Assembly (NCBI RefSeq): GCF_900103665.1
Contig: NZ_FNGY01000012.1
Coordinates: forward strand, 62,001 to 126,000
Reading direction: 5' to 3'
Length of the DNA: 64,000 nucleotides
Source: Pedobacter steynii
GTDB lineage: Bacteria > Bacteroidota > Bacteroidia > Sphingobacteriales > Sphingobacteriaceae
In this document: positions 26,962-35,235 of the stretch, piece after piece
Numbering within the stretch: the first letter of the stretch is position 1
Layout of the letters: each line of letters begins with the position of its first letter
The notes under the pieces: generated by a model
What the model saw: the letters and a program-made list of their open reading frames with translations, nothing else
Databases searched by the model: none
What the model was told of the DNA's origin: nothing
Made by a program: the position numbers and the translations under genes

Positions 26962-29900
26962 TTATTGTTGCGGTGGAAAGAAAGCAGAGAATCTTGCTTC
27001 TAACATCGAAAACTTATCATTCAGGTCTTTACTGAGTTTCGTTTGTTTGTATTCAGCAGCAGTTCTTGCCATCTGGTTCAGGAAGGACATGCCCAGCTGA
27101 ACATTTTGTCCGCCTACAAACTTCTTCTTGCTTTGAGAAACATCGGCAAGGTAAATCAGTTCTTTTTCAATATAGGCAGCCGATTTTTCAATCAGTGCAT
27201 TTGCTCTTTTCGGATCATTGAGCAGGTATAGGTTTTCTGCCATAAAATAAGCCCCCATCATAGAACGCATGCCATAGAATTTCTCCGGCATCACTTCAAA
27301 ATAACGGTTCACTACTTTTTTAGCATCTTCTGTTTTACCTTCTTTAAGTAATCCTGAGATCGTATTGTTAAACACATTGGTGAAGATCGAGATGTCATCA
27401 CCTGATTGTGTATCCAGATAAGTTGCATTTTTAACATTACCCCATACAAACTTGTTCATCACATTGTTGTATAGTGGTGCAATATTAAGCTGCTCATTTT
27501 TAGCTGCTGCAGTATCTGGTTTGAAAGGCATCAGGCGCAAAGCCAGACCTTCGTTATATAAGTATTTATCTAATCCATTATATTGATCAGAAGGAACAGT
27601 ACTTGCGAAATAAATTGGTCTCTTCCAGTCGTTATGTACCAGGATGTCGAACATTGCCAACGTTCCTTTAGTTACATAACCTTTATTGAAAGTCCATTCC
27701 AGTGCAGGAGCAATTCTTGCAGAATCCGCTGTAGTGGCAGCACCGTTTTTGATGGCATCCGCTTTATTGATCGTTAGTTTAAAGTTCTTTGTCGGAATGA
27801 AGTTTACTTTTCTTCCATCATTCAAAGGAACTTTATCCTCATTGTTCTCAGAAAGCAAGAGCTCTACAATCGTTTTTAACTCCACATTTCCTGCAATATC
27901 TTTATCCTGATAGTACATCACGTCTCTTTCCCCCTGAACATACTGAGATTCTTTCATGGTAATCGGAAGCGGCGCAGACTCATTTTGTTTGCGTTTCATT
28001 CCATTGATGTACCAATCCGTATCGAATAAGCTCAGGTTAACCAAACGGATATCCGGTCTGATGTTTTCTACTTCCTGTGCGTACCATAGGGGATAAGTAT
28101 CATTATCTCCATAAGTAAAGAGAATGGCATTCGGAGCGCATGACTGCAGATAGTCGACTGCAATATCATGAGCAACCATTTTCGTAGAACGGTCATGGTC
28201 ATCCCATCCCTGAGCAGCCATAATGATCGGCGCAGCGAATAAACCGGCTGCCGTCGCTAAAATCCCTCCCGTGGCCGGGGTCATCTTTTTAAAGATCCAT
28301 TCCCTTAAAGCAAGGACACCAAATCCGATCCAGATGGCAAAGGCATAGAACGATCCCGCATAAGCATAATCACGTTCCCTTGGTTCCATTGGTTTCTGAT
28401 TCAGGTAGAATACAATGGCAATACCGGTAAAGAAGAATAAAAGGCCAACAATACCGGCGTCTTTCTGATTCCGTTTGAAATGCCATATCGCTCCTAACAA
28501 TCCCATAATTAAAGGAAGGAAGAAGAACCTGTTATAAGCATTACTCTCTGTGATGGAAGGTGGCAGGTTTTTCTGATCTCCAAGCATCATACCGTCGATA
28601 GGCTTGATGCCACTCAGCCATTGGCCTTCGTAAATACTGCCTTGTCCCTGGTCGTCATTTTGTCTGCCGACAAAGTTCCACATAAAGTACCTCATGTACA
28701 TCTGTCCGACCTGGTAAGACATCAGGAAGCCGACATTGTCAATCAAACTTGGGAAATGATCGTCACTAAAGCCCATCATGTCTTTATAGTAAGCTACGTG
28801 ACCTGGATCATCGCTATACATACGCGGGAAAGGAGTAGTTCTGTCATATTCGTATTCGGTCTTTTTACCGGCTACTTCATATTTTTCAGCACCTTTTCTA
28901 TATAGTGTTTTTCCTTCTACTACATTTACACCCTGAGAATTATAGTTAGGACCGAATAATAAAGGTCTGTCGCCATATTGTTCCCTGTTCAGGTAGCCTA
29001 AGAAAGAGAAGGCATTGTCAGGAGAACTGTTGTTCAGGTTAGGGTTTGCTTTTGCACGGATAATGATCATGGCAAATGAACCGTAACCAAAAATGATCAG
29101 CACGGTAGATAGCAAAGCCAGGTTGAGGATTTTTTTCTGGTGTTTGATGGAATACCTGATCGCCCAGGTTAATCCGCCTATAAGCAGGATGGCAAAGAAA
29201 ATTACGCCGCTGCCAAAGCCCATTCCTAAAGTGTTTACGAAGAACAAGTCGAAATATGCACCAAATGAAACCAGGTATTGTATGATTCCATACTGGATCA
29301 CCGCAAGAATAAGAATACCTACGATCCCGGCTTTAATAGTACCAGCAGTAGTGGGGTTTTTTGTTTTCTTGAAATAATATACAAAAGCAATTGCCGGAAT
29401 GGTTAATAAGTTCAATAAGTGAATCCCGATGGATAAACCCATGATATAAGCGATGAACAACAACCACCTGTCTGCACGTGGTTCATCCGCATTGGCTTCC
29501 CATTTTAATATTCCCCAGAATACAATAGCGGTGAATAAGGAAGAAAGCGCATATACTTCAGACTCTACTGCCGAAAACCAGAAGCTGTCGGAAAAGGTAT
29601 AAGCAAGGGCACCTACGATACCTGCACCCATAATAGAGATCAGGTTAGATTTGCTGACTGCTTCATTTTCTTTTACCAGGACTTTTTTCGCCAATGCGGT
29701 GATGGTCCAGAATAAGAATAAGATCGTTGCGCCACTGGCGATTGCAGAACCTACGTTCATGAAGTAAGCTACTTTAGTGACATCCCCAAAAGCGAAGAGT
29801 GAAAAGAATCGCTGGATCATCAGGAACAAAGGGGCTCCCGGTTGGTGGACTACCTGCATTTTTAAGGCAGAGGCGATAAACTCACCGCAGTCCCAGAAAC

Positions 29901-29991
29901 TCACTGAGGGTTCTAATGTCAGGACATACGTTACTGTAGCTATCAGAAAACAAATCCAGCCGGTAAGGTTGTTGGTTTTTGAATAATTCAT
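26962..29991 (-). CDS. DUF2723 / TMEM260-like membrane protein
   Basis: From the ATG at 29991 this protein has 1009 residues; the longer frame to 30069 adds 26 residues without support. The N-terminal half has about ten or more membrane segments and the family start SFWDCGEFIASALKMQV...HQPGAPLF. The C-terminal half is soluble, with tetratricopeptide-like helices near the end. DUF2723 is related to eukaryotic TMEM260, a protein O-mannosyltransferase, and has the look of a GT-C glycosyltransferase (acidic DCGE motif early in the chain). In Bacteroidota these proteins are common and mostly uncharacterised, so a role in protein or lipid glycosylation is inferred. Confidence 0.88.
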   Translation of the reverse strand: MNYSKTNNLTGWICFLIATVTYVLTLEPSVSFWDCGEFIASALKMQVVHQPGAPLFLMIQRFFSLFAFGDVTKVAYFMNVGSAIASGATILFLFWTITALAKKVLVKENEAVSKSNLISIMGAGIVGALAYTFSDSFWFSAVESEVYALSSLFTAIVFWGILKWEANADEPRADRWLLFIAYIMGLSIGIHLLNLLTIPAIAFVYYFKKTKNPTTAGTIKAGIVGILILAVIQYGIIQYLVSFGAYFDLFFVNTLGMGFGSGVIFFAILLIGGLTWAIRYSIKHQKKILNLALLSTVLIIFGYGSFAMIIIRAKANPNLNNSSPDNAFSFLGYLNREQYGDRPLLFGPNYNSQGVNVVEGKTLYRKGAEKYEVAGKKTEYEYDRTTPFPRMYSDDPGHVAYYKDMMGFSDDHFPSLIDNVGFLMSYQVGQMYMRYFMWNFVGRQNDDQGQGSIYEGQWLSGIKPIDGMMLGDQKNLPPSITESNAYNRFFFLPLIMGLLGAIWHFKRNQKDAGIVGLLFFFTGIAIVFYLNQKPMEPRERDYAYAGSFYAFAIWIGFGVLALREWIFKKMTPATGGILATAAGLFAAPIIMAAQGWDDHDRSTKMVAHDIAVDYLQSCAPNAILFTYGDNDTYPLWYAQEVENIRPDIRLVNLSLFDTDWYINGMKRKQNESAPLPITMKESQYVQGERDVMYYQDKDIAGNVELKTIVELLLSENNEDKVPLNDGRKVNFIPTKNFKLTINKADAIKNGAATTADSARIAPALEWTFNKGYVTKGTLAMFDILVHNDWKRPIYFASTVPSDQYNGLDKYLYNEGLALRLMPFKPDTAAAKNEQLNIAPLYNNVMNKFVWGNVKNATYLDTQSGDDISIFTNVFNNTISGLLKEGKTEDAKKVVNRYFEVMPEKFYGMRSMMGAYFMAENLYLLNDPKRANALIEKSAAYIEKELIYLADVSQSKKKFVGGQNVQLGMSFLNQMARTAAEYKQTKLSKDLNDKFSMLEARFSAFFPPQQ

Positions 29992-30331
29992 TTCTTGTAT
30001 TGAATAGTTATTAAAGTCGAGCGAATAAAATGCAGCCGAAAATAAAGAATAAGATTGATAAACGCACAAAGTAATGGGGAGTTTAACAAATTAAACGAAG
30101 GATCAGGGCCCTCTTATTACAGTATCACTTATATGTTACCATAAGTAGGGCTGGTTATTTTTAGAAGAGCGGGTTGAAGAACAGTGCCTTTTTTAAGGTC
30201 TGAATTCTCTTCTTCAATTTTTTTTAAAAAAAGTTTAAAAAAAAGATCATTTACAACTTCCTGATTTTAAATAATTTATTTGCCCTGTGAACCGGGGGGC
30301 TTAAATTATTTTAATTTTTTTTGTGTCAGCC
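29992..30331. other. gene-free AT-rich spacer before tRNA-Gln
   Basis: Together with the tRNA promoter this gives about 416 bases without a coding gene. It contains the upstream region of the DUF2723 gene, the imperfect repeat ACTTAT...ATAAGT at about 30127-30146, and long A and T runs at 30215-30325. No convincing promoter for the minus-strand gene was seen. Confidence 0.5.
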
Positions 30332-30362
30332 CTTGCAAAAATCAAAAATGTGCGTACATTTG
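30332..30362 (+). promoter_or_regulatory. promoter of tRNA-Gln
   Basis: CTTG at 30332-30335 (minus-33 element, consensus TTTG) and TACATTTG at 30355-30362 (minus-7 element, consensus TAnnTTTG) are separated by 19 bases, the standard Bacteroidota primary sigma factor promoter. Confidence 0.8.
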
Positions 30363-30407
30363 CATTCCCTTACAAAGCAAGCCTATCACGCTTTAAAAAG
30401 GAAAGAT

Positions 30408-30478
30408 TGCCCGATAGTATAAAGGTAGTACAACGGTTTTTGGTACCGTTTGTCTAGGTTCGAATCCTGGTCGGGCAA
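30408..30478 (+). tRNA. trnQ: tRNA-Gln (anticodon TTG)
   Basis: The acceptor arms TGCCCGA and TCGGGCA pair fully. The anticodon arm is ACGGT-TTTTGGT-ACCGT, giving anticodon TTG for glutamine codons CAA/CAG. The T arm contains GGTTCGAATCC. The discriminator base is A and the CCA end is not encoded. It has its own promoter and a terminator just downstream. Confidence 0.95.
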
Positions 30479-30488
30479 CAAAACATAT

Positions 30489-30524
30489 TCGGATTGTGGT
30501 TTTACTCACAATCCGATTTTTTTT
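30489..30524 (+). terminator. terminator/attenuator between tRNA-Gln and prs
   Basis: TCGGATTGTG and CACAATCCGA form a perfect 10-bp stem with an 8-base loop, followed by eight T residues. The prs ATG is only 25 bases beyond. Confidence 0.9.
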
Positions 30525-30549
30525 AACCAGCATTGATACACCTTCAATC

Positions 30550-31491
30550 ATGCCATTGCAGTTTAACCCAGTTAAGCTTTTTGCCGGAACCGGTACAAAA
30601 GAATTAGCAATCAAAATTGCCGAAAGCTACGGCAAGCCTCTAGGCGACGTCACTTTAAACCGGTTTAGCGACGGTGAATTTCAACCTTCTTACGATGAAA
30701 CAGTACGCGGTTGTGATGTCTTCCTAATCAATTCTACTTACCAGCCTAACGACAACTTAATGGAGCTTTTGTTAATGATTGATGCCGCAAAACGTGCATC
30801 TGCTCATTACATTACTGCTGTTGTTCCTTACTATGGTTTGGCCAGACAAGACAGGAAAGATAAACCACGTGTGGCGATCGGAGCGAAATTGGTAGCCAAC
30901 TTATTAAAGTCTGCAGGTATCCACAGGATCATGACAATGGACCTTCACGCTGCTCAGATACAAGGTTTCTTCGATATCCCTGTAGACCATTTAGATGGTT
31001 CAGTGATCTTCGTTCCTTATATCAAAAGCTTAGGCCTGGAGAATTTAACCATTGCCTCTCCGGATATGGGTGGTTCTTACAGAGCACGTACATTTGCAAA
31101 GTTCTTCAATGCAGAGGTGGTGATTTGTGATAAGAGACGTAAACGTGCCAATGAAATCGAATCGATGTCTATCATTGGAGATGTAGTTGGTCAGGATATC
31201 GTTTTAATTGACGACATTTGCGACACCGCCGGAACTTTATCCAAAGCAGCAGCGCTGATTATGGAAAAAGGAGCGAAAAGTGTGAGAGCGGTTTGTACAC
31301 ACCCGGTATTGTCGGGGAATGCTTACGAAACGATTGAGAACTCCATGCTGGCAGAACTGATCGTTACAGATACCATCCCACTGAAACGTAAGAGTGATAA
31401 AATCAGGGTATTGAGTACTGCTGAATTATTTGCAAAAGCAATTGCCAATGTAAATGAACACGGTTCTATCAGTGACCTTTTTAAAGTTTAA
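30550..31491 (+). CDS. prs: ribose-phosphate pyrophosphokinase
   Basis: This enzyme makes phosphoribosyl pyrophosphate from ribose-5-phosphate and ATP for nucleotide, His and Trp synthesis. From the ATG at 30550 it has 313 residues, the normal length; the frame opens at a GTG at 30496 but that lies inside the terminator stem. Features are KLFAGTGTKELA, FSDGEFQPSYDETVRGCDVF, the ATP-binding YYGLARQDRKDKPR, MDLHAAQIQGFFDIPVDHL and the PRPP-binding VLIDDICDTAGTL. rplY follows after 32 bases. Confidence 0.97.
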   Translation: MPLQFNPVKLFAGTGTKELAIKIAESYGKPLGDVTLNRFSDGEFQPSYDETVRGCDVFLINSTYQPNDNLMELLLMIDAAKRASAHYITAVVPYYGLARQDRKDKPRVAIGAKLVANLLKSAGIHRIMTMDLHAAQIQGFFDIPVDHLDGSVIFVPYIKSLGLENLTIASPDMGGSYRARTFAKFFNAEVVICDKRRKRANEIESMSIIGDVVGQDIVLIDDICDTAGTLSKAAALIMEKGAKSVRAVCTHPVLSGNAYETIENSMLAELIVTDTIPLKRKSDKIRVLSTAELFAKAIANVNEHGSISDLFKV

Positions 31492-31523
31492 TATTTTAAT
31501 ACAACATATATAATCAATAAAAA

Positions 31524-32102
31524 ATGAAAACAATCGCAATTAGCGGTTCTCCAAGAGAGAACGTAGGGAAACGCGATGCTAAAGAGCTTCGCTATGAAGG
31601 TAAAGTTCCTGCAGTATTGTATGGTGGTAAAGAGCAAAAACATTTTGCTGTAATTACAACCGAATTAAAGGATGCTATTTATACTCCTGAAGCAAACTTT
31701 GTTGAAATTGACATTAATGGTACTAAAACTAAAGCGATCATTAAAGAATTACAATTTCACCCGCTTACAGACTTATTATTACACGTAGATTTTCTTCAGT
31801 TATTTGACGACAAAGAGATCTTAATGGAAATCCCTGTTAAATTAACCGGTACTTCTCCAGGTGTTAAAATGGGTGGTAAATTAGTACAGAAATTACGTAA
31901 ACTTCGTGTTAGAGCATTCCCTAAAGATATGCCTCAGACAGTTGAAGTGAGCATTGCTAAATTAGAAGTTGGAAACTTGTTCCGCGTACGTGACCTTGCA
32001 AAAGCTGACTACGTGATCACAAACACTCCGGAAGATACGATCGTATCTGTAGGAATGTCAAGAGCTTTAAAACAAGCAGAAAACGAAGCTAACAAGAAAT
32101 AA
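31524..32102 (+). CDS. rplY: 50S ribosomal protein L25 (Ctc/TL5 type)
   Basis: The 192-residue protein has the L25 5S-rRNA-binding domain (GSPRENVGKRDAKELRYEGKV, AVLYGG) and the C-terminal beta domain of the general stress Ctc/TL5 form (DKEILMEIPVKLTG...GGKLVQKLRKLRVRAFP). It is placed after prs, as in many bacteria. A terminator follows at 32122. Confidence 0.95.
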   Translation: MKTIAISGSPRENVGKRDAKELRYEGKVPAVLYGGKEQKHFAVITTELKDAIYTPEANFVEIDINGTKTKAIIKELQFHPLTDLLLHVDFLQLFDDKEILMEIPVKLTGTSPGVKMGGKLVQKLRKLRVRAFPKDMPQTVEVSIAKLEVGNLFRVRDLAKADYVITNTPEDTIVSVGMSRALKQAENEANKK

Positions 32103-32121
32103 TTTCTTTCAGCTTATTCAG

Positions 32122-32154
32122 AAAAGCAGCATCGGCAACGGTGCTGCTTTTTTT
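32122..32154 (+). terminator. terminator after rplY
   Basis: AAAAGCAGCATC and GGTGCTGCTTTTTTT pair around a short GGCAAC loop, with a run of T at the end. Confidence 0.85.
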
Positions 32155-32177
32155 GTGGAATAGATTTATGGTAAATG

Positions 32178-32205
32178 TTTGTTCTCATCTAAACTATTAT
32201 ATTTG
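32178..32205 (+). promoter_or_regulatory. promoter directly ahead of pth
   Basis: TATATTTG at 32198-32205 matches the TAnnTTTG minus-7 element, and TTTG at 32178-32181 is a possible minus-33 element, though with a short 16-base spacer. The pth ATG is six bases after the minus-7 element, so the transcript should have almost no leader. Confidence 0.6.
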
Positions 32206-32211
32206 CAGCAC

Positions 32212-32772
32212 ATGAAATACTTAATCGTTGGTTTAGGGAATATCGGTCCTGAATATATGGATACGCGACACAATATTGGTTTTAATATCGCTGATGAGCT
32301 GGTGAGAGACCTGGGGGGATCATTTTCAAATGTCCGCCTGGCCTATTATGCGGAGGTTTCTTTTAAAGGAAAAAAACTGCATGTGATCAAGCCAACCACC
32401 TATATGAACCTGAGCGGTAAATCGGTCAACTATTATATGCAGGAACTGAGAATCCCATTGGAAAACGTATTGGTTATTGTAGATGACCTGGCATTGCCAT
32501 TGGGTAAACTGAGGCTGAAAATGCAGGGCAGCAGTGCCGGACATAACGGATTGAAAAGTATTGAAGGCCTTTGTGGCGGACAAGGCTATCCCCGCTTACG
32601 TTTCGGCATCAGCGATAACTTTGCCAAAGGCAGGCAAGCGGATTATGTGCTCAGTTCTTTTGATAAAGACGAGCTCCCGGAACTTCCGGCATTGATTGAT
32701 AAAAGCGTGGACCTGATCAAAAGTTTTGTGACCGTAGGCCCTGCGCTTACCATGACTGCTTTTAATAAGTAG
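32212..32772 (+). CDS. pth: peptidyl-tRNA hydrolase
   Basis: This 186-residue enzyme frees tRNA from stalled peptidyl-tRNA. The start at 32212 gives MKYLIVGLGNIGPEYMDTRHNIGF with the catalytic His in TRHNIGF, then KPTTYMNLSGKSV, VIVDDLALPLGKLRLK and GSSAGHNGLKSI, all classical Pth motifs. An upstream in-frame ATG at 32179 would precede the promoter and is rejected. Its last 11 bases overlap the convergent kinase gene. Confidence 0.96.
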   Translation: MKYLIVGLGNIGPEYMDTRHNIGFNIADELVRDLGGSFSNVRLAYYAEVSFKGKKLHVIKPTTYMNLSGKSVNYYMQELRIPLENVLVIVDDLALPLGKLRLKMQGSSAGHNGLKSIEGLCGGQGYPRLRFGISDNFAKGRQADYVLSSFDKDELPELPALIDKSVDLIKSFVTVGPALTMTAFNK

Positions 32773-34363
32773 TATCGGCTATCCCGGAATACCTGGTTAT
32801 TTTTTCATGCAGGACCTCTAACTCGAAAGGTTTACTGACCACATCATTTGCACCGGCGTCGATAGCCGTCTGTTTATCCGTTTCTAATACCGCAGCGGAG
32901 AAGGTGATGATAGGGGTGTTTTCCTTGCCTTTAATAAATCCTTCACGGATGAGTTTAATGGCATCCAGTCCGTTCATGACCGGCATAAAGGTATCCATCA
33001 GAATCAGGTCGTAGTCCGACTCTCTGAGCTTATCTAATGCATCCTTACCGTTCTCTACCACATCGGGATTAACTTCCCAGTCCTTTAATATTTTTACAAT
33101 CAGAAATTTGTTGATGGGATTGTCTTCTGCGACAAGAACCCTTAATCCTTTAAAGGGACCTAAATGAGGTTTGTTCATTTTTTTAACAACTACTGTATCT
33201 TTTAACACTTCATACCAATTGGTGAAACAGAAGGTGCTGCCTACGCCTTCTTCACTGATGACTTCCAGGACACCTCCTTTTAACTTTGCCAGGTTTTTAA
33301 CAATAGACAGGCCTAGTCCTGTGCCTCCAAACTTTACGGTTGTTTGTTCGTCCGCCTGTTCAAAGGTTTCAAAGATTTTATCAATATTGTTTTTGGCAAT
33401 GCCGATGCCGGTATCGATGACTGAAAATTTGATCTGCAGGTTATTCCCTTTTCTATCGAGAATTTCCGTTTTCAAAGTGACACTTCCCTGAATGGTAAAC
33501 TTAATCGCATTTCCAATCAGGTTCATCAGGATTTGGTTCAGGCGAAGCGAATCCGCCAGGACCAGTTTTGGCAATTCTGCATCAAACTCAGTGATCAGGT
33601 CAAGCTCCTTCTCAATGGCACGGATGCGCAGCAGGTTCACTACCGAATTGCAAATTTTTACAATATCTGTTTCGGACCTGTTAATTTTGAACTTTCCGGA
33701 TTCAATCTTTGAAAGGTCCAGAATGTCGTTGATCACCCCCAGTAAGGAGTCTGAGGAGATCTCCAAAAGGTTGATCATCTCTTTCTGTTCCGCTGTTAAA
33801 TTTGTTCTTCCCAACAGGTTGGCCAGGCCGATAATCCCATTGATAGGTGTGCGGATTTCATGGCTCATATTGGCCAGGAAATTCTCCTTAATCCTTTTCC
33901 CCTGTTCTGCCTGTTCCTTTGCCTTGATCAGTTCTTTCTGATAAGCCTCCAGTTCATGGTTTTTCTTTTTGATCTCTCTTTCATTTCTTACCAGCTGTAT
34001 AAAGGAGTCTACCTTAGCGGAAGTCACATAGGGATCAAGCGGTTTGTAGAGGTAATCCACTGCTCCGGTATTCAGGCCCTTTACGGCATATTTCGTTTCT
34101 TTGGAAATTGCAGTCACAAATATGATGAGGATTCCTTTTGTTCTGGGGTTGCTTTTTAAAATTTCTACCAGCTCAAACCCATCCATCTCCGGCATTTGAA
34201 CATCCACCAGGGCAATGGCAATATCCATTTCCCAGGATATTCTCAAGGCTTCATTGGGATTGGTGGTGGTAATAATATTGATGTCATCACGCTGAAGCAA
34301 TGCCTCGAGGGCAATGATGTTTTCAGGTCTGTCATCAACAATTAAGATATTAATCTTTTCCAT
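32762..34363 (-). CDS. hybrid histidine kinase, REC-HisKA-HATPase-REC
   Basis: This 533-residue cytosolic signalling protein has a receiver domain first (residues about 4-125, phospho-acceptor Asp54 in LVDVQMPEMDG), a coiled coil (about 125-160), a HisKA dimerisation domain with His168 in NMSHEIRTP, an ATPase domain (NAIKFT, DTGIGI, FGGTGLGLSIVK) and a C-terminal receiver with LILMDTFMPVMNG. It lacks a membrane sensor, so input must come by phosphotransfer or through the first receiver, probably from the large kinase in the same operon. It lies 46 bases after cheR. Its 3' end overlaps pth by 11 bases. Confidence 0.94.
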   Translation of the reverse strand: MEKINILIVDDRPENIIALEALLQRDDINIITTTNPNEALRISWEMDIAIALVDVQMPEMDGFELVEILKSNPRTKGILIIFVTAISKETKYAVKGLNTGAVDYLYKPLDPYVTSAKVDSFIQLVRNEREIKKKNHELEAYQKELIKAKEQAEQGKRIKENFLANMSHEIRTPINGIIGLANLLGRTNLTAEQKEMINLLEISSDSLLGVINDILDLSKIESGKFKINRSETDIVKICNSVVNLLRIRAIEKELDLITEFDAELPKLVLADSLRLNQILMNLIGNAIKFTIQGSVTLKTEILDRKGNNLQIKFSVIDTGIGIAKNNIDKIFETFEQADEQTTVKFGGTGLGLSIVKNLAKLKGGVLEVISEEGVGSTFCFTNWYEVLKDTVVVKKMNKPHLGPFKGLRVLVAEDNPINKFLIVKILKDWEVNPDVVENGKDALDKLRESDYDLILMDTFMPVMNGLDAIKLIREGFIKGKENTPIITFSAAVLETDKQTAIDAGANDVVSKPFELEVLHEKITRYSGIADTTY

Positions 34364-34409
34364 AGGTCTCAGGTATGAGGTAGTGTTTCGGGGATGGTTT
34401 GAATGTCCC

Positions 34410-35234
34410 CTATGCTATTTTTTGGTAAATGTTATTTCTCTTGTCAATAATTTTAAAACGACCGGTTTCTGTACTTCTTAAAGTTTCTTTGGCACCTAAA
34501 CACAGGAATCCAAAATTAGCTAAACTATTATAGAATAACTCAATTACTCTCTTTTGCAGATCTGTATTAAAATAGATCAATACATTGCGGCAGGAGATGA
34601 CCTGAAATTCGTTAAATACGCCATCTGAAGCCAGGTTATGTGCCGAGAACAACAGGTTTTTTTTGAGGGAACGGTTGATGGAAGCTGCTTCATAGCGGGC
34701 GGTATAAAAATCAGAAAGCGTATGCATGGTTCCTGTCTTTTGATAATTTTCAGAGTACTGCTTCATCTTTTGTAAATCATAGATCCCGTCTTTAGCGAAA
34801 TCCAGAACATCATTATTGATATCTGTACCGTAGAAAAAACTCCGGTCATACAACTCTTCTTCGGCAAACATGATGGCGTAAGAATATAATTCTTCCCCCG
34901 TAGAGCAACCTGCATTCCAAACTTTAATCCTTTGATAGGAACGAAGATAGGGAATGATATTTTCCTTCACAGACCTGTAAAATGCAGGGTCCCGGAACAT
35001 TTCTGTCACGTTAACGGTGATCTCTATTAAAAAGGATTCGAAATAGTCATGGTCATTTGTCAATAAGGTACGTAAGTCAAATAAACTTAGTTTTTGCAAT
35101 TGCATAATCCTGGTCACCCTTCTTTTCAGAGAGGCCGCAGAGTAATCGCTAAAATCAAAACCATGAATGTTTTTTATGAAATCAACTAACTCTGCTAATT
35201 GATCATAGCTGATGTAATCCTCCTCCTTATGCAT
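34410..35234 (-). CDS. cheR: CheR-type protein-glutamate methyltransferase
   Basis: The 274-residue protein has the CheR N-terminal helical domain (FIKNIHGFDFSDYSAASLKRRV) and the SAM-dependent methyltransferase domain with the SAM-binding stretch VWNAGCSTGEELYSYA, FYGTDINNDVLDFA and CRNVLIYFN. Classical CheR methylates chemoreceptors, but no receptor, CheA, CheW or CheB is encoded nearby. Here it is sandwiched between two hybrid kinases, with one base separating it from the upstream kinase stop, so it likely modifies or regulates one of them. The gene symbol reflects the family, not a proven chemotaxis role. Confidence 0.92.
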   Translation of the reverse strand: MHKEEDYISYDQLAELVDFIKNIHGFDFSDYSAASLKRRVTRIMQLQKLSLFDLRTLLTNDHDYFESFLIEITVNVTEMFRDPAFYRSVKENIIPYLRSYQRIKVWNAGCSTGEELYSYAIMFAEEELYDRSFFYGTDINNDVLDFAKDGIYDLQKMKQYSENYQKTGTMHTLSDFYTARYEAASINRSLKKNLLFSAHNLASDGVFNEFQVISCRNVLIYFNTDLQKRVIELFYNSLANFGFLCLGAKETLRSTETGRFKIIDKRNNIYQKIA

Positions 35235-35235
35235 A

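Noticed and set aside
30121..30150. TTACCATAAGT shared with the region ahead of susC (5252-5262) as a possible common operator
   Set aside because: Eleven-base matches arise by chance many times in 64 kb, and the arm orientation of the surrounding repeat differs from the TAAGTGT sites.
33492..33941. 149-residue plus-strand open frame inside the hybrid kinase gene
   Set aside because: It is antisense to the conserved kinase core and has a Ser/Leu/Arg-rich shadow composition.
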